Part shown: positions 11,210-20,058 of the stretch, in pieces
Numbering within the stretch: position 1 is the first letter of the stretch
How the letters are laid out: each line of letters starts with the position of its first letter
Source: DOZZ01 sp963792655
GTDB taxonomy: Bacteria > Acidobacteriota > Terriglobia > Bryobacterales > Bryobacteraceae
NCBI GenBank assembly: GCA_963792655.1
Contig: CAWBWU010000005.1
Location: forward strand, 248,001 to 312,000
Direction: 5' to 3'
Length of the DNA stretch: 64,000 nucleotides
The notes under the pieces: model-generated
The model's input: the letters and a program-made list of their open reading frames with translations, nothing else
What the model was told of the DNA's origin: nothing
Database searches by the model: none
Translations under genes and position numbers: made by a program

Positions 11210-13063
11210 TTACGCCGCGCCGATCGACATGGACTCAACGGCCGCTTGCACGTCGAGAACTGTCGCACTGGACGAGAGCGGCTCGCCAAAGGAGATGGTG
11301 ACCGGATAGGGAATCGCACGCGGCCATTTCTTCAGAACCTTGCCGCCCGAGAAGCTGAAGATACTGCCCCACATGCCCGAGATACGCACGGGAATGACGG
11401 GCACCGGCAAACCGTCGGTGATGCGCTCGAATCCACGTTTGAACGGCTGCATCTCTCCCACGCGCGTGATGCCGCCCTCGGCAAAGATGCAGACGACATG
11501 CCCGGCTTCCACCTCGCGCCGCGCCATGCGCAGCGACTCAATCGTGTCCCGGCGTCCGCCATCGCTGACGGGAATTGCGTGCGCCAGCTTGAAGAACCAG
11601 AGTGCCCCCCGGTGTTCGTAATAAGGCCGCCAGATCATGTAACGAACGAAGCGTTGGATGCAGGCTGCGATCAGGAAGCCATCGACGAAAGAGACGTGAT
11701 TCGAAACCAGCAGTGCCGCGCCTCGCTGGGGAATATTCTGGCGGCCTTCGATGCGAATGCGATAAATCGTGTGGAAGGCGAGCCAGAGCAGGAAGCGCAG
11801 CAGAAACTCCGGGATCACTTTGACGATGTACGCCGTTGCCGCCAGCGTCAGCAGCCCAAAGATCAGGATCAGCTTATCGGGCGTGACGTGCAGCCGGTCG
11901 TGAAAGATCCAGAGCGTGCCGGATGCGAGCAGCATGCCCACCGTGTTGTAGAAGTTATTCGTTCCGAGCGCGCGGCCTTTCTCTTTCGCGCCTGCGTGCT
12001 GTTGTAAGAACGCGTTCAGCGGCACGATGAAGATACCGCTCGAGATTCCAAGCATCGCCAGCACCACGACAGACCCGATATAGGAAGTGCGCGTGAAATA
12101 AAGCGCGACCGAGAATACGGCCATCAGGAATGAGCCGATCGGCACCAGGCCAAGTTCGACCTTGTCGCCCGAAAGACGTCCCGAGAGCATGCTGCCGACG
12201 CCGATCCCGATCGCGAGACTGGTGATCAAAAGACTGACGTTCAGATCGCTTGCTTTCAGAACTTCACTGCCGAACAACAACAGGTCAAGTTGAAACAGAG
12301 CGCCGAGAAACCAGAAGTAGGAGATGGCAACCACGCAAAGCCACAGCATGCGATGGCGCCACAGTGCCTTGGTACCAACAATAACCTCACCAAACGGGTT
12401 CCAACGAAACGTTTCTTTCGCACCCGAAGGCGCGACGCGCGGAATACGAAAGCTGGTGAGCAATCCGGCCACCGCGATAGCGAGCGTGACGAGACCCATC
12501 TTCCATGGCTCCTGCTTCCAAAGCGTGAACAGCAGGCCGCCAATGGCGGTGCCGAGCACAATCGCGACGAAGGTGCTCATCTCGAGCAACGCGTTCGCAC
12601 GCGAGAGGTCTTGCGCCGGCAGCATCTCTGGCACGATGCCGTACTTGGCTGGACTGAAGATCGTGGAATGCAGCGCCATCAGGAACAGCACGACGAGCAT
12701 GAGTTCGATACGCGTCGAGAAGAAAGCTGCGAGACCAAACAGCATCACGGCGATCTCGAACACCTTGATCGCAACCAGCACCGATCGTTTGCTGATGGTG
12801 TCGGCGAGATGCCCCGAGTAGCCGGAGAACAACAGAAACGGGATCACAAACACCGCGCCGGCGAGCGACAAGTACTCACTGCCGGTGCCGGTCGTTGCGG
12901 CGATGTGCACCGCGCGCATGGAGACGATGATTTTGTAGACGTTGTCGTTGAACGCGCCCAGGAACTGCGTCCAAAGAAAAGATTGGAAGCCGCCGTTGCG
13001 GCAGAGTTGCCCGAAGGTAGAGACCGGCTGCGACGTGCCGGTTGGTGTGGCAGCGGCTTGCAC
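11210..13063 (-). CDS. MFS transporter fused to PlsC-type acyltransferase (LplT-PlsC-like)
   Basis: The 617-residue protein has an N-terminal MFS domain of about 12 helices resembling the lysophospholipid flippase LplT (FLWTQFLGAFNDNVYK, PAKYGIVPEMLP). From about residue 420 follows a PlsC/1-acylglycerophosphate acyltransferase domain with NHVSFVD (HX4D catalytic motif) and AEGGITR. In three-domain homologues an acyl-ACP ligase (Aas) follows; here it is absent. The likely role is import and reacylation of lysophospholipids at the inner membrane. The start is GTG at 13061-13063, which overlaps the TAG stop of the upstream YkgJ gene by one base. A longer frame extends to 13291, but it overlaps that gene and is not credible. 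Confidence 0.85.
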   Translation of the reverse strand: MQAAATPTGTSQPVSTFGQLCRNGGFQSFLWTQFLGAFNDNVYKIIVSMRAVHIAATTGTGSEYLSLAGAVFVIPFLLFSGYSGHLADTISKRSVLVAIKVFEIAVMLFGLAAFFSTRIELMLVVLFLMALHSTIFSPAKYGIVPEMLPAQDLSRANALLEMSTFVAIVLGTAIGGLLFTLWKQEPWKMGLVTLAIAVAGLLTSFRIPRVAPSGAKETFRWNPFGEVIVGTKALWRHRMLWLCVVAISYFWFLGALFQLDLLLFGSEVLKASDLNVSLLITSLAIGIGVGSMLSGRLSGDKVELGLVPIGSFLMAVFSVALYFTRTSYIGSVVVLAMLGISSGIFIVPLNAFLQQHAGAKEKGRALGTNNFYNTVGMLLASGTLWIFHDRLHVTPDKLILIFGLLTLAATAYIVKVIPEFLLRFLLWLAFHTIYRIRIEGRQNIPQRGAALLVSNHVSFVDGFLIAACIQRFVRYMIWRPYYEHRGALWFFKLAHAIPVSDGGRRDTIESLRMARREVEAGHVVCIFAEGGITRVGEMQPFKRGFERITDGLPVPVIPVRISGMWGSIFSFSGGKVLKKWPRAIPYPVTISFGEPLSSSATVLDVQAAVESMSIGAA

Positions 13064-13473
13064 TAGCGAAGGGCCGGGTAAAACGTGGGGTGCGCTTCCA
13101 GCATGGCGCGACTGGATTCCATGGCGTCCGCGATCTGCACCAGTTCGCCTTGTCCGATTCCCGGGCAATAGTTCGCGGTATCGCTCAACGTTTTCGCATC
13201 GTGCAGGATATCCGGCCAGAACGGAAATGTCCGGCACTGCACCGGCTTCACGGCATGCACCGAACATCCGGCGCTGCTCAAGAATTGGCAATTGGACTTA
13301 CGGGGAATACGGAGGCGGATCAAATGCCTGGTGCGATAGACATGGCGCTGTTCGAATTCAGCCGGGGTCAATCCGACATACGCTGCAATCCGCACAATGT
13401 CGTCTTCGCAGAGGTACACGAAGCCTTTGCGCTCACAACATTTGATACAGCCGGGCTGGCACGCAAAACGAAT
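13063..13473 (-). CDS. YkgJ-family Cys-cluster protein with predicted ATT start
   Basis: This 136-residue protein belongs to the YkgJ/Fli B-like zinc- or iron-binding family. The diagnostic N-terminal cysteines (C-QPG-C-IK-CC) lie upstream of the first GTG at 13419. Between an in-frame TAA and that GTG there is no ATG, GTG or TTG. The best start is ATT at 13471-13473, which sits 8 bases after AGAGGAG, a good ribosome-binding site. Further conserved Cys residues are in CQFLSSAGCSVHAVKPVQCR and NYCPG. The gene lies 25 bp after another YkgJ gene and overlaps the MFS-PlsC gene by one base. Function is unknown; YkgJ proteins bind metal through a Cys cluster. Confidence 0.75.
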   Translation of the reverse strand: MRFACQPGCIKCCERKGFVYLCEDDIVRIAAYVGLTPAEFEQRHVYRTRHLIRLRIPRKSNCQFLSSAGCSVHAVKPVQCRTFPFWPDILHDAKTLSDTANYCPGIGQGELVQIADAMESSRAMLEAHPTFYPALR

Positions 13474-13498
13474 CGCGCGATCTCCTCTTTAGATCAGT

Positions 13499-14005
13499 CT
13501 AACCGCGAAACTTATTCTCGACCTTGAACGCTTCCATGGTGTTGTAGACGATCGGGCAGTAAGTCGCGCGATCGATAAACTCCCACATACGGCTGCCAAG
13601 CGTGCCGTTGCCGCGCACCACGTGCGGAAACTTCTGACAGGTCTCGGGACGCGCCTCATAAATGGAGCAGAGCTTGCCCTCAAGGAAAACGCATCCCGTT
13701 TCGCGGCTGCGCTTCAGGATGACGCCTTCTTCTTCACTCTGGATCGTGTATTGGGAGAGAAACTCCGAGGGCTTGATGCGGAAGTACGCGGCGAGGTGCT
13801 CAATATCGCGCTTCGAAATTTTGGTGGTCGCCACGCGGCAGCAGTTCCCGCACTCGCGGCAATCGATCTGCTCCTCGACGTCCTCCGCAATGCGGCGCAT
13901 GATGCGCTCGGAGTAGCCGTGGCTCTTAATGTGTTTGCGGAATTTCTCGTTCTCCGGACGCTTCTTATCGCCGAGCATCCGAATCTGCACGAGGTCGGTG
14001 ATCAC
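13499..14005 (-). CDS. YkgJ-family Cys-cluster protein
   Basis: The protein has 168 residues with the cluster C-RE-C-GN-CC (about residues 49-56), then CVFLEGKLCSIYEARPETCQ and a late TYCP, the full cysteine set of the YkgJ family. It lacks a signal peptide and is probably cytoplasmic. It is the first gene of a three-gene leftward run with a second YkgJ protein and the MFS-acyltransferase. Conserved co-occurrence of tandem YkgJ proteins with a lipid-reacylation fusion would suggest a joint job, but the reaction is unknown. The start is ATG at 14005. Confidence 0.85.
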   Translation of the reverse strand: MITDLVQIRMLGDKKRPENEKFRKHIKSHGYSERIMRRIAEDVEEQIDCRECGNCCRVATTKISKRDIEHLAAYFRIKPSEFLSQYTIQSEEEGVILKRSRETGCVFLEGKLCSIYEARPETCQKFPHVVRGNGTLGSRMWEFIDRATYCPIVYNTMEAFKVENKFRG

Positions 14006-14064
14006 ATTTCAGGTTAACAAGCACGGGGAAACGCCGGCTTTACGACGCTTCCCCGCTTCCTGCG

Positions 14065-14757
14065 TTAGTGGCTGGAGGGGCTGAGGGTGGATGAACTGGT
14101 GCTGCTGGTTGCGGCGGAGATGGCGGCAGCGGAACCGGCGGCGGCAACGGCAACACCGGCGATCACTACGGTGGTAGTCGAGATCGCCGCGGCGGAACCC
14201 GCGGCAGCCGCACCGGTTGCTGCACCTGCGGCGGCTTTCTTCTTTTTCTTCGACGGCGCCGGCGTTCCGGAAGAGTCCTGGTCCTGCGTGAAGTTGTTTG
14301 CTTTGCCTTCCTCGATCTTCGCGAGCAGCACGCCGTTGCGATCGAGCACGTTCACTTCACCCTTCAGCGCGCCTACGGTCAGCGTGGAACCATCCACCAG
14401 CAAACGGCTGACCGCCTGCGATGACGTAGGCACCACCTGCAACGAGAGCGCGTCGACATGGAAAGCGTTGGCCGCGTGAAAATCCGCGCCGCCCGCGCTC
14501 AGCAGAACGCGGTCATGATAAACGGCGCCACGCGCCGAAGCTGCCAGGTGAACACCTGCGCCGCCCCGAATGGTGAGGTCAACCTCGCTCTTGCCCGAGT
14601 CGAACGTGTTGCCTTCGAACAAGGTCGCGTTGTCGCGAACCTCAACACTGTTCAATGTGAATTGGCCGGTGGCCTTGGCAACGCCTACCACGGGAGCCGC
14701 CGTCATCATCAAAGGCATGACCAGCACTGCCGCGGCAGTAAGATACACGTTTCGCAT
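14065..14757 (-). CDS. Secreted, Ala-rich hypothetical protein with C-terminal membrane segment
   Basis: This 230-residue protein has a signal peptide (about 1-21, cleaved near TAAPV), a beta-rich middle region (about 25-160) that resembles FecR-like or cell-surface repeats, a lysine cluster (SKKKKKAAAG, about 170) and a C-terminal Ala/Gly hydrophobic stretch followed by a Ser/Thr tail. It is probably anchored in or near the envelope. I chose ATG 14755-14757 because of the signal peptide and the purine-rich AAGGGAAC site just upstream. A longer in-frame start exists at 14961 but would overlap the glycosyltransferase gene. No function can be assigned. The low-complexity C-terminus is typical of acidobacterial secreted proteins. 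Confidence 0.7.
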   Translation of the reverse strand: MRNVYLTAAAVLVMPLMMTAAPVVGVAKATGQFTLNSVEVRDNATLFEGNTFDSGKSEVDLTIRGGAGVHLAASARGAVYHDRVLLSAGGADFHAANAFHVDALSLQVVPTSSQAVSRLLVDGSTLTVGALKGEVNVLDRNGVLLAKIEEGKANNFTQDQDSSGTPAPSKKKKKAAAGAATGAAAAGSAAAISTTTVVIAGVAVAAAGSAAAISAATSSTSSSTLSPSSH

Positions 14758-14858
14758 AATAGTTCCCTTCTGTTGGCGCAACGTATACCGCCGCGCATTC
14801 TCTTTAAGACTGTGTAGTGGTGAGCAGCGAGCGAAACTTCTCACCGGCACTACGCGAT

Positions 14859-15662
14859 TTACTGGCCCGTTCCGAGGACCATCCGCTTGGCCGCCAACAC
14901 TGCGGCTTGCGGCAATAACATGGCGGTGACGGTGCGCATCACGCCGTAATAGCTGGCCCATACCCGCGGCGCGAAGTAGCGCAACTGCAGGCTCAGCCGT
15001 TCACGCTGTTGCCGGTGACGGCGCACCACGGAGATACCGCGCTCATTGTGTTCGCAAATGGTCAGAGCTTCCGGGATGATAGCCGCTCCGCCAATGCGGA
15101 TCATGCGCAGAAAGAGATCGTAGTCTTCACTGGTGGCGCACTCGGAGCGATAAGCGCCGGCTTTCCGGATGGACGACGTACGCATCATGACGCCCGAATG
15201 AATGAGACAGTTCTCGATGCGCATCCGCTCGGCGATTTCTTCGCGCGATGTAGGCGGCGAATAACGAAAGAGCCGTTGCCCGCTGGTCGAACAGAAGTCG
15301 ATGAACGATCCCACGAGCGAAAGCTCCTGATCGTCTTCAAGCAACTCCCGCTGCAGTTCCAGGCGGTGCGGCAGAATCACATCGCCCGAGTCCAGCCGCG
15401 CGATCAGCGGGTACCCGATCTCAAATGCGACTTCGAGCCCGCGGTTCAGTGCTTTCGTGATGCCGCGATTCGTCACGCAGCGATGAATCGTGACGCGATG
15501 CGAACCCGCTGCTCCCTCGCGAAGAGTTAGCGCCGGCGTGCTGCCGTCATCAACAATCAGCACATCGAACTTGCCTTCTGCTTTCGCGAGGCTCTCGCAC
15601 GTCCTTTCAAGACCGCTCTGGTTGTTGTAACAGGGGATCAGAACGCAGATGTCCGGTCTCAT
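14859..15662 (-). CDS. Family 2 glycosyltransferase
   Basis: The 267-residue GT-A enzyme has the nucleotide-sugar strand CVLIPCYNNQSGLERT, the motif VDDGST, a metal-binding DxD-like ARLDSGD, and an acceptor-side segment ATSEDYDLFLRM (ED catalytic region). It transfers a sugar from a nucleotide donor to a growing polysaccharide chain, acting at the cytoplasmic face. It overlaps the upstream polymerase gene by 4 bp (ATG inside the stop) and is the last gene of the exopolysaccharide operon. Donor and acceptor specificity cannot be read from sequence. Confidence 0.9.
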   Translation of the reverse strand: MRPDICVLIPCYNNQSGLERTCESLAKAEGKFDVLIVDDGSTPALTLREGAAGSHRVTIHRCVTNRGITKALNRGLEVAFEIGYPLIARLDSGDVILPHRLELQRELLEDDQELSLVGSFIDFCSTSGQRLFRYSPPTSREEIAERMRIENCLIHSGVMMRTSSIRKAGAYRSECATSEDYDLFLRMIRIGGAAIIPEALTICEHNERGISVVRRHRQQRERLSLQLRYFAPRVWASYYGVMRTVTAMLLPQAAVLAAKRMVLGTGQ

Positions 15663-16921
15663 GATTCGGCTCCGGCGATGTTAGGCGTAGCGGTGAGCGC
15701 TGTCTCTATTCGCAACAGAGCAGCCAGTGAAACCAGAGGGTGAGGCATGCGTGCGGCCACCGTCGAGCGCACGGCCGGCATCCACGCGAAGGCGCAAAGC
15801 AACCAGAAATGCCGCCAGTGCATCGTGTCGATGACGACACTGTTCACAAATTGAGCAATCAATAAGGCGGTGATCGCGCAGAAGTACAGGCGCGTCTCCA
15901 CATCTTTCGCCGCGCGGATCTGCAGCGCTGACCGGATACAGGTAAGCAGGAGGAACGCCGCCAGGCCAAACAGGGCAACCGCTCCGTTCTCCGCAAAGAT
16001 ATGCAGAGGCAGGCTGTGCGGTGCGATGTGATAGGCCGGGATGTACTGCGCGGCGCCGATGCCCAGCAGTGGGTTGTCCATGCCAAGCTGCAGTGCGTTG
16101 GCGTGACTTGCGAAGCGCTCCTGATCGTAGTTCTGCAGGCGTGAACGGCTGCGCGCAACATCGGCGAACTCGTCGCGGCTCGAGAACACCATGTACAGCG
16201 CTCCCGCGCAGACCATTAACCCAAGCAGCAGAATCGCCGTGCGTTTGAACAGGTGGCTCGCGGCACGCGTTGAGATCGCCATCAGGATCATCAGGAATGT
16301 GACGCTGATTGCGGCGTTGATCCATGCCCCGCGCGAGAAGCTGCTGAATACTCCGGCGCTGGTAACCAGCGCGACGATGATCCAGTACCAGACGTTCTTC
16401 AATTTTTGAGCCAGCACGATGCGGCACAGCGCATAGACCAGGACAACCACCAGCGATGGTCCGAACACGTTTGCATCAACGTAGAGACCCTTCGGCCGGT
16501 CGTTGTACAGAAATTGTTCGCGCCAGGCGAAGTGAGTCGTGAAGACGAAAAATCCGAAGGAGACACCCACGAGCGACGTGATGGAGTAACCCAGCATGAC
16601 GGTGTGGAACGCAGGCATCCCGTAGCGGGTGAGCACGTTCGTGTAGAACAACCACATGAGCGCGCAGAAGGTTGTCAGCGAGGCGTACCAGAGCGAAGAG
16701 CCGATCTCGGTGGCGCGCGTGACCGATAGCCAGTAGAAGCTCACATAGAGCAGCAGGCACCCCAATGGCGCGATCAGACGGCTGTTGATGCCGAAGCCGC
16801 GCACCGCGAACCAATAGAACATGGTGACCGTCAGGAGGATGTCGTATAGCGGCGGCTTGAACACCAACACGCCGCTGATGCTAAGCAGAAAGAGCAGCAG
16901 GTAGCGGAAAGGTTTTGACAT
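15659..16921 (-). CDS. O-antigen ligase/Wzy-type polymerase (first copy)
   Basis: The protein has about 420 residues with roughly eleven hydrophobic helices and a long periplasmic loop near the C-terminal third ending in the Wzy_C region (GMDNPLLGIGAAQYIPAYHIAPHSLP). Such proteins either polymerise repeat units or ligate polysaccharide to a lipid acceptor. It lies between two glycosyltransferase genes in the exopolysaccharide operon, so a Wzy-type polymerase is the likely role. I chose ATG 16921 (MSKPFRYLL) because the first helix begins there; an upstream start at 16975 is possible and would deepen the overlap with the preceding gene. Confidence 0.85.
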   Translation of the reverse strand: MSKPFRYLLLFLLSISGVLVFKPPLYDILLTVTMFYWFAVRGFGINSRLIAPLGCLLLYVSFYWLSVTRATEIGSSLWYASLTTFCALMWLFYTNVLTRYGMPAFHTVMLGYSITSLVGVSFGFFVFTTHFAWREQFLYNDRPKGLYVDANVFGPSLVVVLVYALCRIVLAQKLKNVWYWIIVALVTSAGVFSSFSRGAWINAAISVTFLMILMAISTRAASHLFKRTAILLLGLMVCAGALYMVFSSRDEFADVARSRSRLQNYDQERFASHANALQLGMDNPLLGIGAAQYIPAYHIAPHSLPLHIFAENGAVALFGLAAFLLLTCIRSALQIRAAKDVETRLYFCAITALLIAQFVNSVVIDTMHWRHFWLLCAFAWMPAVRSTVAARMPHPLVSLAALLRIETALTATPNIAGAES

Positions 16922-18200
16922 GAGTAGATGAGTCCGGTGAGAGATTCGAGAAGTGCGAAAGATAGGACGATGCAATTGCCGGCGCGCGAAATTGGTTCAG
17001 CCAGCTTTCGGTGGAACGGCTATACACCGGCGCGGAACTTTCGAGGAAGTTGCGCACGCGCCGAACGTCAGTGACCGACGGGATTGGCGTCTGCACCACA
17101 GTCAACGCGCCCGGATAAGACTGCAGAAACCGCGCAGAGCTGTCGGCACTATGCGGCGCGATATTCAGAATGCGCTTGCGCGCGGCAGCGTATTCGACGA
17201 GCTTGCTCGGCAGTTGGTGAGCGCTGGTGTTGCCGATGTTGACCAGAACGCCCGCTTGCCGCAAAGCCTGTAACGCGACAGCTCGTGGCTGCTTGCCATG
17301 CACGTGGATAGCGCCTTCCGCGCGTGCGGCGGCTGCGCTCACTTGTTCCGCGCATTCGGAGACATCGCCCATGAAGTGCAATTCATAAGCGCCGCCCGAG
17401 ATTGCCTGCAACCGTTCGAAGAGCGCAAGCAGATAGGCAGGGTTGCGAATGGAGCGATAGAGCGAACCTAAGAAGAGGAGCCGCTGCGGTGCCGGGTCGT
17501 TCGCGCCAACGCTGTTGTTCAGGTCCTGTGCAATGAGCGGCGGCATGACGGCGATTTTGCGTTTGCACTCCGGGAACGAGTTCCCGTAAACGTCGCGCAT
17601 GAGCTCCGTCGTGACGCTGATGTGGTCGGCGGCAGCGAAGATGCGGCGCTCCCAGCGGCGGTTCCGTGCGGCATGCAGGCGTACGTTGTTCGGCGCGGAC
17701 TGATCTTGAAACGAGAATGGGTCGCCGTTGTCCACCATCCAGGTGAGCTCCGGGTGTGAGCGCTTCACTCGCAGCGCAGCGACGTGCGCGCTGAACGGCA
17801 ACGAGACGGAGATCATGCCGTCGTAAGCGCGTTCATCTGCAAGCTGGCATGCTTTGCGCGCGGCAGGCAGAATCCATGTGCAAGCTTTATCCGGCCAGTA
17901 AAGGCGCTTCCAGGTTGCCCGGTGCACGCTTCGCAACAGCGAAGCTGCCATATTGCGAGCGCCGCCGTTCGGTTGTTGTGGTGTTTTGCTCAGCGACGCG
18001 GCGCGTGAAAACAAGGTAGAACCGCAACGGAAGATTCGGAGTTTGCCTCTGACTTCGGTGTTTGGCAAGCCCGGTTCCGCGGCCGTCACTACATCTACTT
18101 CGTAGCCTTTCTCGAGAAACTCCGCGACCAGACTGCGCCAGCGGATGGCACGCGGCGTCGCGTGCGGCTCAAACAGCCACGTCAAGATAAGAAGGCGCAT
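16881..18200 (-). CDS. GT4-type (GT-B fold) glycosyltransferase
   Basis: The 439-residue protein opens with RLLILTWLFEPHATPRAIR, a typical GT4 N-terminal strand and Gly/Arg loop. The C-terminal half carries LLFLGSLYRSIRNPAYLLAL, a nucleotide-binding Rossmann half, then GKQPRAVALQALRQAGVLVN and the SKLVEYAAARKRIL segment corresponding to the family's E-x7-E-like region. It should add a hexose to the lipid-linked repeat unit in the cytoplasm. It overlaps the heparinase gene by 32 bp and the polymerase gene by about 40 bp. A start 30 bases upstream (18230) is also possible. Confidence 0.85.
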   Translation of the reverse strand: MRLLILTWLFEPHATPRAIRWRSLVAEFLEKGYEVDVVTAAEPGLPNTEVRGKLRIFRCGSTLFSRAASLSKTPQQPNGGARNMAASLLRSVHRATWKRLYWPDKACTWILPAARKACQLADERAYDGMISVSLPFSAHVAALRVKRSHPELTWMVDNGDPFSFQDQSAPNNVRLHAARNRRWERRIFAAADHISVTTELMRDVYGNSFPECKRKIAVMPPLIAQDLNNSVGANDPAPQRLLFLGSLYRSIRNPAYLLALFERLQAISGGAYELHFMGDVSECAEQVSAAAARAEGAIHVHGKQPRAVALQALRQAGVLVNIGNTSAHQLPSKLVEYAAARKRILNIAPHSADSSARFLQSYPGALTVVQTPIPSVTDVRRVRNFLESSAPVYSRSTESWLNQFRAPAIASSYLSHFSNLSPDSSTHVKTFPLPAALSA

Positions 18201-20058
18201 ATTTCTGTTTCGCAGCGTCGACGCGTCCACCAGTTACCAGCTCGCTACTTTGCTTGCCATAGCCGGGTGAGTAGGGCAGTGTGTCCGCTTGGAGCGCAGG
18301 TGGTTTCTCCGCATACGAGTCGACCACTTCGAGTAGGCCATCAGAAAAGATCAGGTGCCGTTCTACCGTATTTGTTCTTAGAAAAATCCCGCGGCCTGCG
18401 AAACCATAAGGACCGAAGTACAGGCATTCAGAAGATGCGGTTTCCGGAGCCGCGAAAACAGGCTCATTCTGCGTTGCGGGGAATGGAAACGGTACCGCAT
18501 GCGCGGCGAGCGCACGATAGCGGCGGCGCATCTGTGGATCGGACGTATACACAAACGTGCCGGGATCGCGAAACAACACCTCACCGCGATAATGCAGCTC
18601 GATTGAAAGGTGGTCATGATGCGCGTGATGGCCGCGCGGATAAGGCCGGGCGCTGCAACGAATCGCAAGGTAGAGCTCAGGGCTCTTGAAGACGAACAGA
18701 CCGAAGTCAGGGTACGCGTAACGCTCAACAGGAAAGCCAAGCCGCAAAGTACAGACTGTCGAGAGATGTCCCGATAGTGGCGGCCGCATGCTGCGGACCT
18801 GTAACTCACCCGGCGTTCTGACTGGCTCTGCCATCGCATGGCCTTTCGCCAGCGAATGGACCAGTGAAGCGTATAAGCATGTGGGCTTCACCTGGCCAAA
18901 CAGCGCGTCGATGGCTGCGGCGAATTCAGAGTGGTCCAGCTCATTCGTCCCGGGCAGCAGGTGAAAGAAACGTCCCGCGTCGTTGTCGCCGATCTGCGGA
19001 ACTGTGCCGTCATTGGCTGTGATGTTGCGCGTGAACGCTCCCATCGCGGTGAGCCGTTCTCTGTACCATCGCGGGAATTGTGTTTGGGGATCTGCGCCGA
19101 GCAGGAGAGCCGTCGCGAAAACCACCATCTCGGCAGACAAGCGATGGTACGCTGTCGACCCCTCAACGTTCGACCCGTCCGGATGAAACTGCAGCTTGGT
19201 TTGCCGCACCAGTTCGGCGCGCGCGAACGCCAGCCATTTGGCCGTCTCTGCGTCCTGCGGCAAATAGATCGCAAGAAACAGCAACCCTGCAATTCCCGCC
19301 AGCAGATGGTTATTCGGCTCGCCACGTCCCCATTCCAGATGGGTACGAATGTGGCGGGCGTGTTCGCGCATAGCGGTGACGACGGCTTTGGTGAACCATT
19401 CTTCAAACGTCGCGCCCGCCGCGCAGAACCAGTCGAACGCAAGCAGAATATTGGCCGCGCGAATTCCGCAATCCATCGCGCAGAACCAGTTCACGCCAAA
19501 GCGCGGCGGGTTGGCGCTCAGGAAATCAAGGGTCTGATTTTGAAACTCAACGCGCCACTCTTCATCGGGCGACGCGGCATAAGCAAGCGCCAGTCGCGGC
19601 AGGTGCTGCAGGCGCGAGAGTTCCCATGGCACCTTGACGTCAACGCCGCTGCGCTCACCGAAGCGGATGTGATTGTGCCAGCGGCGCTCGCTCCATCGGA
19701 AACCGGACTTCGCGTCCAACTGCCAGTCGATGCGTTCGTAGCCTTCGCCGATATGTTGTGCAAGCGCAGTCGCCCGCGCGCGGTTCGTACTGTTGATGAT
19801 GAGCGGCTGTCGAGGTTCGAACAGGAGCGCATCTTTGCCCAGGAGTTCGAAGCGATGCATGGCGGCCTGGCGAGCGGCGCAGGCGAGCTCCGCTGCATGC
19901 TCCTGGAGCGCGGCGCTGTCCGGCAACGCAGCCACGCGTGCAAGTGCGCCCGCACACTCCGGCAGGTACGTGCCCAAGGCCGCATCGCGAGCAAACCGGA
20001 AGGCATCTCGGGTATGCCGTCCGGCATAGCCCAGTGCGCGCGAACAGAACCGTTTCAT
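18169..20058 (-). CDS. Heparinase II/III (alginate-lyase-like) protein of the EPS operon
   Basis: The 629-residue protein has an alpha-helical toroid N-terminal half (WHNHIRFGERSGVDVKVPWE, RGEPNNHLLAGIAGL, NVEGSTAYHRLSAEM) and a beta-sandwich C-terminal heparinase domain (HHAHHDHLSIELHYRGEVLF, RDPGTFVYTSDP). These are features of polysaccharide lyases in PL families 8, 12, 15 and 17. In exopolysaccharide operons they trim or edit uronic-acid-containing polymers. The start is ATG 20058, in a 4-bp overlap (ATGA) with the flippase stop. No clear signal peptide was seen, so its compartment is uncertain. Confidence 0.88.
   Translation of the reverse strand: MKRFCSRALGYAGRHTRDAFRFARDAALGTYLPECAGALARVAALPDSAALQEHAAELACAARQAAMHRFELLGKDALLFEPRQPLIINSTNRARATALAQHIGEGYERIDWQLDAKSGFRWSERRWHNHIRFGERSGVDVKVPWELSRLQHLPRLALAYAASPDEEWRVEFQNQTLDFLSANPPRFGVNWFCAMDCGIRAANILLAFDWFCAAGATFEEWFTKAVVTAMREHARHIRTHLEWGRGEPNNHLLAGIAGLLFLAIYLPQDAETAKWLAFARAELVRQTKLQFHPDGSNVEGSTAYHRLSAEMVVFATALLLGADPQTQFPRWYRERLTAMGAFTRNITANDGTVPQIGDNDAGRFFHLLPGTNELDHSEFAAAIDALFGQVKPTCLYASLVHSLAKGHAMAEPVRTPGELQVRSMRPPLSGHLSTVCTLRLGFPVERYAYPDFGLFVFKSPELYLAIRCSARPYPRGHHAHHDHLSIELHYRGEVLFRDPGTFVYTSDPQMRRRYRALAAHAVPFPFPATQNEPVFAAPETASSECLYFGPYGFAGRGIFLRTNTVERHLIFSDGLLEVVDSYAEKPPALQADTLPYSPGYGKQSSELVTGGRVDAAKQKYAPSYLDVAV

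Noticed and set aside
11210..13291. A 693-codon reading of the MFS-PlsC gene starting at 13291.
   Set aside because: The first 76 codons overlap a real YkgJ gene in another frame and have no family similarity; GTG 13063 abuts the YkgJ stop.
14814..14856. Hairpin with GTAGTGGTGAG and CTCACCGGCACTAC arms after the GT2 gene.
   Set aside because: The stem has a bulge, the loop is large and no T-run follows on the minus strand, so I did not list it as a terminator.
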